In this document: one piece after another, positions 1 to 8,428 of the stretch
Numbering within the stretch: the stretch's first letter is position 1
Layout: each line of letters opens with the position of its first letter
NCBI RefSeq assembly: GCF_023015765.1
Contig: NZ_JALKAL010000006.1
Coordinates: 62,001 to 126,000, forward strand
Length of the DNA stretch: 64,000 nucleotides
From: Ornithinimicrobium sp. F0845
GTDB taxonomy: Bacteria > Actinomycetota > Actinomycetes > Actinomycetales > Dermatophilaceae
Direction of reading: 5' to 3'
Notes under the pieces: model-generated
The model's database searches: none
Seen by the model: only the letters and a program-made list of their open reading frames with translations
What the model was told of the DNA's origin: nothing
Program-made: the position numbers and the translations under genes

Positions 1-206
1 CCGCTGGCGTCGACCACGACCACCTTGCCGTGGCCGGGCTGGGAGATGACCTCCCGCAGGACCGAGTTGTCCTCGTGCGCACGCACCGTGACCACCTCGC
101 CCTGGAACCGCGCGCGACCCCCGAAACTGCGCAGCTGCAGGTCGCAGGAGGCGAGCGCCTTACCGTGGGTGTCACAGAGGTCTGCGGTGGGGGTGAACTC
201 GCTCAT
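1..206 (-). CDS. rraA: RraA family protein, 5' part only (runs off the left edge)
   Basis: The first 68 codons are visible, beginning MSEFTPTADLCDTHG and continuing through SFGGRARFQGEV, VRAHEDNS and VLREVISQPG to KVVVVDAS. That order matches the N-terminal half of the RraA family (regulator of ribonuclease E activity A, or 4-hydroxy-4-methyl-2-oxoglutarate aldolase-like). Family proteins are about 160 residues, so more than half lies outside the window. RraA proteins either bind and inhibit RNase E or act as class II aldolases; the sequence shown does not decide which. The gene follows the winged-helix gene on the same strand after a 55-base gap, so cotranscription is possible. The SD upstream of the ATG is weak (AAGG). 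Confidence 0.88.
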   Translation of the reverse strand, partial: MSEFTPTADLCDTHGKALASCDLQLRSFGGRARFQGEVVTVRAHEDNSVLREVISQPGHGKVVVVDAS

Positions 207-261
207 GGTCGGGGCCTTTCGTCCGCGGTTCCTGCAGTATGCCGTGCGCCGGCTCGGGCGC

Positions 262-1350
262 TCAGACGGTGGTGAAGGGGAACGCCTCGAACAGCCTCGG
301 GAGTGCAGCCTCGGCACGCTTGGGCAGGCCGTCGAAGGGCTCCAGCTCCAGCGCGCGCCTGCCCGGCCGGCCGCCACGCTTCCACAGGGCACGGACCTGC
401 CCGTCGACGACGACGCTGCGGCGGAACATGCCGTTCTTGCCGGGCGACAGCAGGAGGACCTCCGCCTCGGACATCGCGAAGGAGCGGTCCTGGTAGCCCA
501 GGATGAACTCGTCGAATCCGGGCAGCAACCAGGGCTTCCGCAGGTCCTTCGCGTGCTCGGTGACCTCGTCGATCAGACCGGGGCGCCAGTATGCCGGCTC
601 GTCGGCGTCGTCCTGATCGAGGTCGCGGGCGGCGTCGGGCAGGGCCGCGCGGATCTCCTTCAGCGGCAGCTTGGTCCACCAGGCGAAGTCCCGGATGGTC
701 GCGGGTCCGTGACTGGTCAGGTAGCGGCGCAGGAGCTCGGTCACCGCCGCGATCCGGTCCCCGTTGAACCGGCCCTCGAGCCCGGAGCCGGGAGGCACCC
801 AGTCCCGGGCCAGCACGATGTTCTGGTCGGTGCCGTTCCACGGTCCGTAGAACGCGAGCGTCTCCGAGACGAACTGGGCCAGCAGGTGATAGCCGCGCCC
901 TCCTGAGGTGGGCTGTCCGATCGAGTCCCAGAGCTCCATGACCTGGCCGCGAGACAGACCCGTCGGGTGGTCCTCGAGCGCGGTGACCAGGGCGTCGCGT
1001 GCCCGGGCGATGTGGGGGCTGGTGAGTCCCAGGTCCGACTGCCGTCGCTCGGCGCCACGCAGCGCGGGACCGGCGCACAGCTGACCCATCCACGTCGCGT
1101 CCGCGGCCGCGAGGAGGAAGACGGTGCCGCGCATCGGGTAGCCCCGCACGATGCGGCCCGCATCGAGATCCTCGACGACGTCCGCGACCGTCCCCTCCCG
1201 CGTGCGAAGTGCCGCCGAGGCGATGACCCCGGGCAGGTCCTGTCCCTGCATCGCCCCCAGGGCCGCGACCGCGTCGGCCGGTCGCGCGAACGGTCGGGTG
1301 ACGACACCCTGCGCCACAAGCCTGCGTCGACCCAGCTCCCTGTCCGGCAT
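262..1350 (-). CDS. Winged-helix DNA-binding protein, AlkZ/YcaQ-like (HTH_42 family)
   Basis: A 362-residue protein with the hallmarks of the HTH_42 (formerly DUF1006) family: GAMQGQDLPG near the N-terminus, RGYPMRGTVFLLAAAD, then the central DFAWWTKLPLKEIRAAL winged-helix segment and the C-terminal LLPGFDEFILGYQDRS. Members include the AlkZ and YcaQ DNA glycosylases that unhook interstrand crosslinks. Many actinobacterial paralogues have no proven activity, so a DNA-repair role is a family-level inference. The open frame extends 20 codons further upstream. I chose the inner ATG because the family usually starts close to the LVAQG segment and a GAGG lies 11-14 bases before it. It lies downstream of the opp operon on the same strand after 88 bases. 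Confidence 0.82.
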   Translation of the reverse strand: MPDRELGRRRLVAQGVVTRPFARPADAVAALGAMQGQDLPGVIASAALRTREGTVADVVEDLDAGRIVRGYPMRGTVFLLAAADATWMGQLCAGPALRGAERRQSDLGLTSPHIARARDALVTALEDHPTGLSRGQVMELWDSIGQPTSGGRGYHLLAQFVSETLAFYGPWNGTDQNIVLARDWVPPGSGLEGRFNGDRIAAVTELLRRYLTSHGPATIRDFAWWTKLPLKEIRAALPDAARDLDQDDADEPAYWRPGLIDEVTEHAKDLRKPWLLPGFDEFILGYQDRSFAMSEAEVLLLSPGKNGMFRRSVVVDGQVRALWKRGGRPGRRALELEPFDGLPKRAEAALPRLFEAFPFTTV

Positions 1351-1438
1351 GGCGCCCAGCCTCACACGTCCACGACGGAAGTGACCACCGGATACCGGCT
1401 CGTCGTGCACGTGGTGCCGCCTCGGCCGACGCCGGGCC

Positions 1439-2464
1439 CTACGTGCCGCCGACCTGTTCCCCGGCGCGCAGGCAGTATGCCGTGTGGTCCGGTCCGAGGT
1501 CGTGTCCGGGCGGGAGGTCCTCGGCGCACTCGGGAATCACCAGCGGGCGGCGGGTCCGGAAGACGCAGCCCGAGGGCGGGTCGATCGGGGAGGGGATGTC
1601 GCCCTCGAGGATGATCCGGCGCCGTTGCCGCTCGGCGACCGGGTCCTCGAGCGGGATCGCCGAGATCAGCGCCTGGGTGTAGGGGTGGCCGGGCGAGCGG
1701 TACAGGTCCTCGCGCGGCGACCGCTCCATGATCCGCCCGAGATAGAGGACCAGCACCCGGTCGCTCATGTGCTCGACCGAGGCCAGGTCGTGGCTGATGA
1801 ACAGGTAGGACAGCCCCATCTCCTGCTGCAACTGCCGGAGCAGGTTGAGGATCTGGGATTGGACCGAGACGTCCAGCGAGGCGGTCGCCTCGTCCAGGAT
1901 CAGCAGCTCCGGCTCGGCCGCCAGCGCCCGGGCGATGCACACACGCTGCCGCTGTCCGCCCGACAGCTCGTGCGGGTAGCGGTCCAGGAACCGGGAGGGC
2001 AGTCCCGCCAGGTCCATCAACTCGGCCACCCGCGCGCGCCGACCGCCCGACGGCCTCAGCCTGTGGATCTGCAGCGGCTCGGCCACCGACTCGGCGACGG
2101 TGCACCGCGGATCGAGCGCGGCCAGCGGGTCCTGGAAGACCATCGCCATGCGCCGCCGCACATCGGTGATCTCGCGGCCGCGGGCGGCGAGCACGTCGGT
2201 GTCGCCGAGCCGGACAGTCCCGGCGTGCACCGGCACCAGCCGCAGCAGGGCGTTGCCGATCGTGGACTTGCCGGACCCCGACTCGCCGACCAGGCCGACC
2301 GTCTCCCCCCGGCCGATGGTGAAGGAGACGTCCTGCACGGCATACAGCCACTGGCGGCGCCCGGCCCCGCGCACCGGGAAGCGGACGTGCAGCCCGTCGA
2401 CCCGCAGCAGCGGGTCGCCGGCCACGGCCTCGGCGGACGACTGGGACTCGGTCGCTGTGCTCAC
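1439..2464 (-). CDS. Oligopeptide/dipeptide ABC transporter ATPase (OppF-like)
   Basis: 341-residue ABC ATPase. Walker A is GESGSGKST, the Q-loop is VFQDPLAALDPR, the signature is LSGGQRQR, Walker B is LLILDEATASLD and the switch His is in FISHDLA. It ends with the oligopeptide-transporter C-terminal cysteine region, including SGCVFRTRRP. It would energise import through the two permeases encoded upstream. The GTG start overlaps the TGA of the preceding ATPase as GTGA, which decides the start over the longer open frame. It is the last gene of oppB-C-D-F. The signature LSGGQRQR, with the LSGGMRQR partner next door, is normal for an OppD/OppF pair. Substrate is unknown; the binding protein is missing. 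Confidence 0.92.
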   Translation of the reverse strand: MSTATESQSSAEAVAGDPLLRVDGLHVRFPVRGAGRRQWLYAVQDVSFTIGRGETVGLVGESGSGKSTIGNALLRLVPVHAGTVRLGDTDVLAARGREITDVRRRMAMVFQDPLAALDPRCTVAESVAEPLQIHRLRPSGGRRARVAELMDLAGLPSRFLDRYPHELSGGQRQRVCIARALAAEPELLILDEATASLDVSVQSQILNLLRQLQQEMGLSYLFISHDLASVEHMSDRVLVLYLGRIMERSPREDLYRSPGHPYTQALISAIPLEDPVAERQRRRIILEGDIPSPIDPPSGCVFRTRRPLVIPECAEDLPPGHDLGPDHTAYCLRAGEQVGGT

Positions 2465-3525
2465 CGCTCTCCCTCCTGGTCGCGGGTCGCGGGCTCGGCC
2501 GAGGGCGGCCGGGCGTCGGGCAGGTAGAACGAGCGCACCCAGTGACCGTCGCCCAGGTCGACCAGCTCGGGGTGCTGGGTCCGGCACCGGTCGTCGCCGC
2601 GCACGGAGCACCGGTCCCAGAAGACGCAGCCCGGCGGGATGGCCCGTGGGTCCGGCGGCGACCCCGGGATGCTCAGCAGCTGGTCGCTGCGCTGCCCCAG
2701 GTGCGGGCGCGAGGCGAACAGACCGCGGGTGTAGGGGTGCACGGTGTCCTGGAAGAGGCGGACGGTCTCGGCGCGCTCGAGGACCTCGCCGCCGTACATC
2801 ACGACGACCTCGTCGGCGATCCCGCCGACCACGGCCAGGTCGTGGCTGATCCAGACGGTGGCGGTGCCGAGGCGCTCCTGCAGCTCGCGGATGGCATCGA
2901 TGATCTGGGCCTGGATCGTCACGTCGAGGGCAGTCGTCGCCTCGTCGGCGATGATCACCTCGGGCTCGCAGGCCAGGGCGACGGCGATCATCACGCGCTG
3001 CCGCATACCGCCGCTCAGCTCGTGGGGGTAGGCCTTGAGCCGCCGGGCCGGGTCGGGGATGCCGACGAGCTCGAGCAGCTCGGCTGCCCGTGCCCGGGCC
3101 TCCCTCGGCTTCAGGCCCAGGTGCACCTCGGGGCCCTCAGTGAGCTGCCGCTCGACGGTGAGCATCGGGTTGAGCGAGGTCGCGGGGTCCTGGAAGACGA
3201 AGCCGATGCGCCGTCCGCGGATCCGCCGCAGGGCGTTGCCGCGCAGGCCGAGCAGGTCGTGCTCGGTGCCGTCGGAGGTGGTGAGCCGGACGTCGCCGGT
3301 GACCCGGGCGTTGCCCGGTCCCAGGCCGACCGCCGACAGCACCGACATCGACTTGCCCGACCCGGACTCCCCGACGATGCCGAGGGTCTGTCCCGGGGAG
3401 ACCGACCAGCTCACGTCGCGCACGATCCGCGCCGTGCCGATCGAGACCGACAGGGACCGCACCTCCAGGGCGGTGGCCGAAACGGGGACGGCCGACGGGC
3501 TCGGGGGACCGGGCAGGGCGCTCAT
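2461..3525 (-). CDS. Oligopeptide/dipeptide ABC transporter ATPase (OppD-like)
   Basis: 354-residue ABC ATPase with Walker A GESGSGKSM, Q-loop FVFQDPATSLNPM, signature LSGGMRQR, Walker B IIADEATTALD and switch WISHDLAVV. The C-terminal oligo_HPY region is present (HPYTRGLFASRP) with the conserved PGSPPDPRAIPPGC cysteine. Position 4 after GKS is Met instead of the common Thr; OppD proteins often have M here. The ATG overlaps the stop of the upstream permease as ATGA. It pairs with the OppF-like ATPase to form the heterodimeric motor at the inner face of the membrane. Confidence 0.92.
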   Translation of the reverse strand: MSALPGPPSPSAVPVSATALEVRSLSVSIGTARIVRDVSWSVSPGQTLGIVGESGSGKSMSVLSAVGLGPGNARVTGDVRLTTSDGTEHDLLGLRGNALRRIRGRRIGFVFQDPATSLNPMLTVERQLTEGPEVHLGLKPREARARAAELLELVGIPDPARRLKAYPHELSGGMRQRVMIAVALACEPEVIIADEATTALDVTIQAQIIDAIRELQERLGTATVWISHDLAVVGGIADEVVVMYGGEVLERAETVRLFQDTVHPYTRGLFASRPHLGQRSDQLLSIPGSPPDPRAIPPGCVFWDRCSVRGDDRCRTQHPELVDLGDGHWVRSFYLPDARPPSAEPATRDQEGER

Positions 3526-4472
3526 CGGGTGCCTCCTCGGGCGGTGGCCGAGGACCGGACGTCGAGGACGTCGCGCAGGATGTCGCCCAGCAGGTTGCAG
3601 GCCAGCACGGTGACGAAGACCGCCAGGCCGGGGAAGACGCTCATCCACCAGGCCTCCTGGAAGAAGGCGCGGGAGTCGAAGAGCATGCGGCCCCAGGACG
3701 GCTCCGGCGGTTGCACGCCGAGCCCCAGGAAGGACAGGCTCGCCTCCGACAGGATCGCGAAGGCCAGCGACAGCGAGGTCTGCACGATGATCGGCGCCGA
3801 GATGTTGGGCAGCACGTGCCGCACCATCTGCCGGCCCGGCCCGGCGCCCAGGGACTTGGCGGCGCGCACGTAGGTCTCGGTGCGCACCGACAGGGTGCTG
3901 GCCCGGGTGACCCGCGCGAAGACCGGGATGTAGACGACGCCGATCGCGATCGTTGCCGTCGTCACGCCCGGTCCGAGGATCGCCACGATGGCCATCGCCA
4001 GCAGGATCTCGGGGAAGGCGAAGAGCACGTCCTGGGAGCGCATGATGACGGTGTCCAGCCAGCCCCCGAAGAAGCCGGCGAGCAGCCCGAGCCCGACGCC
4101 CGCGACCAGGGCGATCGAGACCGCGATCACCGAGACCCGCACCGACACCGCTGCCGAGGCGATGACGCGGGAGAGGATGTCTCGGCCCAGCTCGTCGGTG
4201 CCGAACCAGAACTCGGCCGACGGCGGCTGCAGCCTGGCGTCGAGGTTCACCTCGTTGATCCCGTAGGGCGCCAGCCAGTCGCCGAACAGCGCCAGTACGA
4301 CGACTCCCAGCAGGACGAGCAGCGAGACCACGCCCACCGGCCGCCGGAGCAGGGCCAGCACCGTGCGCCGCCACCCGCGCGGCCCCTCGCGGGGGACCGG
4401 CACTGCAGGGTCGTATGCCGTGGGGCCCGGCGGTGTGCCCGGGTCCGGTTGGGTGGGGGCCGGGGTGCTCAC
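3522..4472 (-). CDS. Oligopeptide/dipeptide ABC transporter permease (OppC-like)
   Basis: 316-residue inner-membrane permease. A polar proline-rich N-terminus leads into the OppC_N segment and first helix (VGVVSLLVLLGVVVLALFGD), then GTDELGRDILSRVI, which is diagnostic for OppC/DppC. The EAA loop reads YVRAAKSLGAGPGRQMVRHV, where the coupling helix contacts the ATPase, and GLGVQPPEPSWGRML follows. The GTG start overlaps the TGA of oppB as GTGA. Together with OppB it forms the pore. Confidence 0.92.
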   Translation of the reverse strand: MSTPAPTQPDPGTPPGPTAYDPAVPVPREGPRGWRRTVLALLRRPVGVVSLLVLLGVVVLALFGDWLAPYGINEVNLDARLQPPSAEFWFGTDELGRDILSRVIASAAVSVRVSVIAVSIALVAGVGLGLLAGFFGGWLDTVIMRSQDVLFAFPEILLAMAIVAILGPGVTTATIAIGVVYIPVFARVTRASTLSVRTETYVRAAKSLGAGPGRQMVRHVLPNISAPIIVQTSLSLAFAILSEASLSFLGLGVQPPEPSWGRMLFDSRAFFQEAWWMSVFPGLAVFVTVLACNLLGDILRDVLDVRSSATARGGTR

Positions 4473-5419
4473 GGGTCACCTCCCAGCTGGATCCGCGGGT
4501 CCACCTTGGCGTAGAGCAGGTCGACGATCAGGTTGACGACCAGGAAGATCACCGCGATCAACAGCACCGCCCCCTGAAGGAGCGGGTAGTCGCGGGCCCG
4601 CACCGCGTCATACACCAGCAGTCCCAGACCCGGCCAGGCGAAGACGACCTCCACGACGATCACCCCGCCCAGGATCGCGGCGATCTGGGTGCCGGTGACC
4701 GTGATGACGGGGACGAGGGCGTTGCGGACGACGTGCCGCGAGAGCACCAGGCGGCGGGGCAGACCCTTGGAGTCGGCGGTCCGCACGTGGTCCATCGAGA
4801 GGGTCTCCAGCACCGAGGAACGGACGTAGCGGGTGAGGATCGAGCCGGCGACCACGCCCACGGTGATGCCCGGCATGATCACCCGCTTGGCCCATTCGAC
4901 CGGGTCCTCGGTGATCGGGGTGTAGCCCGACGGCGGCAGCCACCCCAGGGTCGAGGAGAAGAGCAGGATGAGGAGCATCCCGAGCCAGAAGTTCGGCAGC
5001 GAGACGCCGAGCTGGCTGACCGCCCGGACGATGGAGTCGACCGCGCTGCCGTTGCGCACCGCCGAGATGATGCCCAGCGGGAAGGAGACCAGCAGCGCGA
5101 TGAGGATCCCGACGACCGCCAGCGAGACGGTCGCCGGCAGCCGCGCCACCAGGAGGTGCGTCACCGGCTGGCCGGACCGGAAGCTCACCCCGAGGTCGCC
5201 GGAGACCGCCTTGCTGACGTAGCTGACGTACTGCTCCAGAGGTGGCCGGTCCAGCCCCGAGGCGCGCCGCAGCGCCTCGTAGATCTCCGGGTCGAAGCGG
5301 GTGCCCATCCCGATCCGGATCGGGTCGCCGGGGACCAGGTGGACGATGAGGAAGACGACGACGGTGACGCCGAAGAGGACCACGACCGACTGGGCCAGGC
5401 GGTGCAGCACGTACCTCAT
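4469..5419 (-). CDS. Oligopeptide/dipeptide ABC transporter permease (OppB-like)
   Basis: 316-residue permease beginning MRYVLHRLAQSVVVLFGVTV, the typical OppB/DppB first helix, followed by LVPGDPIRIGMG. The EAA loop is present (HVRTADSKGLPRRLVLSRHV) with ALVPVITVTGTQIAAILGG after it, as in DppB. It is now the promoter-proximal gene of the transporter block. The sequence upstream contains only a hairpin and the last codons of what looks like the binding-protein gene, so a native promoter may have been lost. Expression therefore needs checking. Confidence 0.92.
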   Translation of the reverse strand: MRYVLHRLAQSVVVLFGVTVVVFLIVHLVPGDPIRIGMGTRFDPEIYEALRRASGLDRPPLEQYVSYVSKAVSGDLGVSFRSGQPVTHLLVARLPATVSLAVVGILIALLVSFPLGIISAVRNGSAVDSIVRAVSQLGVSLPNFWLGMLLILLFSSTLGWLPPSGYTPITEDPVEWAKRVIMPGITVGVVAGSILTRYVRSSVLETLSMDHVRTADSKGLPRRLVLSRHVVRNALVPVITVTGTQIAAILGGVIVVEVVFAWPGLGLLVYDAVRARDYPLLQGAVLLIAVIFLVVNLIVDLLYAKVDPRIQLGGDP

Positions 5420-5455
5420 GGGGGCCTCCGGGGGTGGCAGGAGGTGGGCGGTGGG

Positions 5456-5496
5456 GTGCCGCGCCCGGTGGTCGTAGCCCGGGCCGGGCGCGGCAC
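5456..5496 (-). terminator. Perfect 13-bp stem-loop between the SBP remnant and oppB
   Basis: The arms GTGCCGCGCCCGG (5456-5468) and CCGGGCGCGGCAC (5484-5496) pair perfectly around a 15-base loop, with no U-tract. It sits just after the stop of the binding-protein remnant and before oppB. That is where ABC operons often place an attenuator or RNA-stabilising stem, so that the binding protein is made in excess. Similar stems follow the other two SBP genes in this window. Confidence 0.65.
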
Positions 5497-5500
5497 ACAG

Positions 5501-5530
5501 TCAGCCGAGCGTCACGTCGCGGAACCACCG
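5501..5530 (-). pseudogene. C-terminal remnant of an opp-type solute-binding protein
   Basis: The reverse strand reads W-F-R-D-V-T-L-G-stop, ending at 5501. Sequences like this close family-5 solute-binding proteins, and the location directly upstream of oppB is where such a gene belongs. Upstream of about 5530 the same frame gives no recognisable binding-protein sequence and instead runs antisense into a cupin fragment. I infer that all but the last eight or nine codons were deleted. The stretch is too short to prove family identity on its own; the context carries the call. Confidence 0.5.
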
Positions 5531-5700
5531 AGTCGGTGCACGTGCTCGCCGGCCAGCTGGTCGTCGTCATCGGCGAGGAGCGCCACGAGCTGCAGGCCGG
5601 CGACACGATCACCTACGACTGCACCCTCGGCCACTGGTGGGAGAACACCTCCGCCGAGCCCGCCGAGCTCATCGGCCTGACGGTCCCGCTCGGCCTCTGA
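5527..5700 (+). pseudogene. C-terminal cupin half of a truncated HTH-cupin regulator
   Basis: Reads ESVHVLAGQLVVVIGEERH, then ELQAGDTITYDC, HWWENTSAEPAELIGL and a stop at 5700. This is the second half of a cupin_2 domain of the kind fused to XRE-type helix-turn-helix regulators (LxGxLxVxxGxExxxLxxGD is visible). The first cupin strands, the HTH and any plausible start are absent; upstream it abuts the binding-protein remnant on the other strand. Two divergent genes that both lost their 5' ends at one point are best explained by a single deletion across their shared promoter region. Confidence 0.6.
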
Positions 5701-5818
5701 CCAGCACAATGAACCCTCCACGCGACATCGTCGCCGTCTCCTCCGCGCGGGTGCCGGACTCGGGACACGGCGAAAAACGGGGTCGCGCTCCTCACCGGCA
5801 GCGCACAGACTGGGGCGC

Positions 5819-6634
5819 ATGATCTGGATCTGTGAGACCTGTGCCGTGGAAACTGCTGACGTGGAGTCGCCGCCGGAACTGTGCGCCATCTGCGACGACG
5901 AGCGGCAGTGGGTGCCCGAGGGGGGCTCGCGCTGGACGACCCTGGAGAAGCTGAGGGCAAACGGCACCCGCATCGTCATCACCGAGGTCGAGCCCGACCT
6001 GTGGGGCCTGCGCGCGGATCCGGGCGTCGGCATCGCGCAGCAGACGATGGTCGTGCGCACCCCGGAGGGGACCCTGCTCTTCGACGCCGTGGGATATATC
6101 GACGACGAGGCCGTGGAGTTCGTCCGCGGGCTCGGCCCGACGCTCGCCGTGGCAGCCAGCCACCCGCACATGTACGGCGTGCAGACCGAGTGGGCCGCCG
6201 CTCTCGACGCACCGGTGCAGCTCGCCGACCGCGACCAGGAGTGGGTGCGACGCAGCGATCGCGTCGAGTTCTTCGACGAGCGGCACGAGGTCGCGCCGGG
6301 CCTGACGCTGCACCGGGTCGGGGGTCACTTCCGCGGCCAGACCGTCGTCGAGTGGGCCACCGGCAACGACGGCAAGGGCGTGCTCCTGGCCGGTGATGCG
6401 ATCTTCACCAATCCCGACCGCAGGACCGTCAGCTTCATGCGCAGCTATCCCAACCGCCTACCGCTGTCCGGCAACGTGGTCCAGCGCCTGGCCGGCCAGG
6501 TCGAGGGGCTGCACTTCGACCGGCTCTACAACAACTTCGGTGCGGTCGTGCCCCAGGATGCCAAGACGATCATCCGCTACTCAGCCGATCGGCATACTGC
6601 CTGGGTGCGGGGCGACTTCGACCACCTGACCTGA
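5819..6634 (+). CDS. MBL-fold metallo-hydrolase with N-terminal zinc ribbon
   Basis: 271 residues. Four cysteines in two C-x2-C pairs (C5, C8, C22, C25) look like a small rubredoxin/zinc-ribbon cap. The body is a metallo-beta-lactamase fold: TMVVRTPEGTLLFDAVGYID, then AASHPHMYG in place of the classical HxHxDH, HRVGGHFRGQTVVEW, and LLAGDAIF carrying the metal-bridging Asp. The altered first metal motif (SHPHMYG) is shared by a known actinobacterial subgroup and suggests a changed or mononuclear metal site. Substrate unknown. The start ATG is the first in frame. The VOC gene follows after 11 bases, suggesting cotranscription. Confidence 0.8.
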   Translation: MIWICETCAVETADVESPPELCAICDDERQWVPEGGSRWTTLEKLRANGTRIVITEVEPDLWGLRADPGVGIAQQTMVVRTPEGTLLFDAVGYIDDEAVEFVRGLGPTLAVAASHPHMYGVQTEWAAALDAPVQLADRDQEWVRRSDRVEFFDERHEVAPGLTLHRVGGHFRGQTVVEWATGNDGKGVLLAGDAIFTNPDRRTVSFMRSYPNRLPLSGNVVQRLAGQVEGLHFDRLYNNFGAVVPQDAKTIIRYSADRHTAWVRGDFDHLT

Positions 6635-6645
6635 CCGGTGCCAGC

Positions 6646-7413
6646 GTGAGCGACGTGACCGGCGACGCGCACATGATCCCGATGTTGCCGTGCGCAGACA
6701 TCGATGAGATCGGGCAGTTCTGGACGGCGCTCGGCCTGCGCGTGACCTACCGGCAGCTGCGGCCCAACCCGTATGTCGTGCTGGGGCTGGGCGGGATCGA
6801 CCTGCACTACTACGGCATGCCGGGCCACGACCCGGAGCAGAGCCACTCCACGTGCGGGATCGTGGTGTCCGACACCGAGCCGTTGCACGCGCTGTTCGCC
6901 AAGGGGTTCCGGGAGAGCTATGGCACGGTCCCGCAGAGCGGTGCACCGCGGATGACCAGGCCGCGCCGGCGCGCGAACAACGCGGGGCTCAGCGGCTTCT
7001 CGGTGATCGACCCGGCCGGCAACTGGGTCCGGGTCTCGCGCCGTCCCGCGTCCGAGGAGGAGAAGGCGCGGGCGGTCGACGACCGGCTCGAGTGGGCGAG
7101 CTCCGGGGGAGGGCCGCTGGCCCGGGCCCTGGAGAACGCGGTCGTCCAGGGGGACTCCCACGGCGACCCGGAGCAGGCACACCGGATCCTCGCCGGGGCG
7201 CTCGCGCGGCATCCGGACGCCACGGTCGCTGACCGGGCTGCGGCCTGGGCGTATGCCGCCGAGCTGCGGCTGCGGTTGGACGACCCGGCCGGCGCGCGTG
7301 AGGCCGCCGGCGAGGTGGAGGCGCTCGACGACCCCGGCCTGACGGGCGAGGACCGGGCGGCGGTCGACCGGGCCCGCCGCGAATTGGCCGAGCTGCCCGA
7401 GCTGGACGCCTGA
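6646..7413 (+). CDS. VOC (glyoxalase/bleomycin-resistance-like) protein with helical C-terminal extension
   Basis: 255 residues from a GTG start. Residues 10-135 have the vicinal-oxygen-chelate pattern: MIPMLPCADIDEIGQFWTAL, VVLGLGGIDLHYYG, TCGIVVSDTEPLHALF and GFSVIDPAGNWVRVS at the end of the fold. After that come about 115 residues rich in Ala, Arg and Glu, with heptad-like helices resembling degenerate TPR hairpins (EQAHRILAGALARHPDA). Such VOC proteins can be drug-binding immunity proteins or uncharacterised metal enzymes; nothing here identifies a substrate. Confidence 0.75.
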   Translation: MSDVTGDAHMIPMLPCADIDEIGQFWTALGLRVTYRQLRPNPYVVLGLGGIDLHYYGMPGHDPEQSHSTCGIVVSDTEPLHALFAKGFRESYGTVPQSGAPRMTRPRRRANNAGLSGFSVIDPAGNWVRVSRRPASEEEKARAVDDRLEWASSGGGPLARALENAVVQGDSHGDPEQAHRILAGALARHPDATVADRAAAWAYAAELRLRLDDPAGAREAAGEVEALDDPGLTGEDRAAVDRARRELAELPELDA

Positions 7414-7507
7414 GCGTGGAACTGCTGGCCCGGGGCCGGGATGCTCGGATCTGTGCCGACGAGCCGTGGTGAGCCGGGCGGTCCGGGCGCCGACCTACGA
7501 TCGAGCG

Positions 7508-8413
7508 GTGGACAGCGCCCTCACCGAGTCGGCCGTGGAGACGGCGCGGCGCGGCACAGTAGCCCTGGCCCGCCTCTGTGAACGCCTCGCCCTGCCACCT
7601 GAGAAGCCGGACGTGCTGTCCAACCGCGGGTCCCTGATGCTGCGGCTGCCGGGGGCCGGCCTCGTCGCCCGCGTCTCGACCCACACGGGCGCCCAGCGGC
7701 GGGACCCGGGGTGGTGGCTGGGCACCGAGGTCGCGGCCGGCCGGATCGCCCACGCCGCCGGGGTCGCGGTCGTCCCGCCGGCCCACGACGTGGACCCGGG
7801 CCCGCACGAGGTCGACGGGCAGTGGATCTCGTTGTGGGAGGACCTCGGCCCCCAGGAGGCGAGGGCGACCCCGCAGGAGTCGGGCGCCGCGCTCGCGGCG
7901 TGGCACGCCGCGCTGGCGGACGCGGGCCCGGAGCTGCCCCGCATGACCGTCGCCCACCAGGTGATCACCGAGCCGCTGGAGTATGCCGTGCGCCACGGCT
8001 TCATCACCCGCGCCGAGCACGCGGCGCTCACCCGGGAGCACGAGGACGCGCTGGCCGGGACCGCCGGGCTGGGCACCGAGGAGGTGCTGCTGCACGGCGA
8101 CGCCCACCGCGGCAACCTGCTGCGCGACCGCTCGGGCCGCTGGTGCTGGAGCGACCTGGAGGAGGCCTGCCGCGGACCGGTCGAGTGGGACCTCGCCGTG
8201 CTGGGCAGCACGCCCACGGACGAGATCGGGCGGACCGCGCTCACGGCATACTGCGAGATCACCGGCCGCCCGTTGCCGACGCGCGAGGACCTGGCCCCGT
8301 GGCTGCGGCTGCGCTCACTGGAGGGCAACGCGTGGGCGATCGGGTGCGCGGTGACCTTCCCCGAGCGCTATGCCGAGCCGGCCCGGGAGTACGTCGAGCG
8401 GATCGTGGGCTGA
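7508..8413 (+). CDS. Aminoglycoside phosphotransferase family (APH-like) kinase
   Basis: 301 residues. The Brenner motif LLHGDAHRGNLL (catalytic Asp and Asn) is followed by WCWSDLEEACRGPVEWDLAVL, where the Asp of DLE replaces the usual DxD/DWE magnesium site of the protein-kinase-like fold. The N-terminal lobe has NRGSLMLRLPGAGLVARVS, including the ATP-binding strand. Family members phosphorylate aminoglycosides, choline, sugars or unknown small molecules; this one is of the generic environmental type and resistance should not be assumed. I prefer the GTG at 7508 over the upstream start at 7466 because the intervening residues are not family-like. Confidence 0.78.
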   Translation: MDSALTESAVETARRGTVALARLCERLALPPEKPDVLSNRGSLMLRLPGAGLVARVSTHTGAQRRDPGWWLGTEVAAGRIAHAAGVAVVPPAHDVDPGPHEVDGQWISLWEDLGPQEARATPQESGAALAAWHAALADAGPELPRMTVAHQVITEPLEYAVRHGFITRAEHAALTREHEDALAGTAGLGTEEVLLHGDAHRGNLLRDRSGRWCWSDLEEACRGPVEWDLAVLGSTPTDEIGRTALTAYCEITGRPLPTREDLAPWLRLRSLEGNAWAIGCAVTFPERYAEPAREYVERIVG

Positions 8414-8428
8414 GGCTGGAGCCGCACG

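Noticed and set aside
25-906. Long + strand open frame over the first kilobase
   Set aside because: It is antisense to rraA and the winged-helix gene, and its product is Arg/Pro/Gly-rich with no family pattern. Such shadows are expected at this GC content.
5512-6171. Minus-strand gene between opp and the MBL hydrolase
   Set aside because: It is the complement of the cupin fragment and the MBL gene; no protein-like segments beyond the short SBP remnant.
5819-6634. Functional class B beta-lactamase
   Set aside because: The HxHxDH motif is replaced by SHPHMYG and there is a zinc-ribbon cap, so this is a generic MBL-fold hydrolase, not a recognised antibiotic-resistance enzyme.
7508-8413. Antibiotic-resistance aminoglycoside kinase
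   Set aside because: Only the general APH fold is visible; environmental actinobacteria encode many such kinases with other or unknown substrates.
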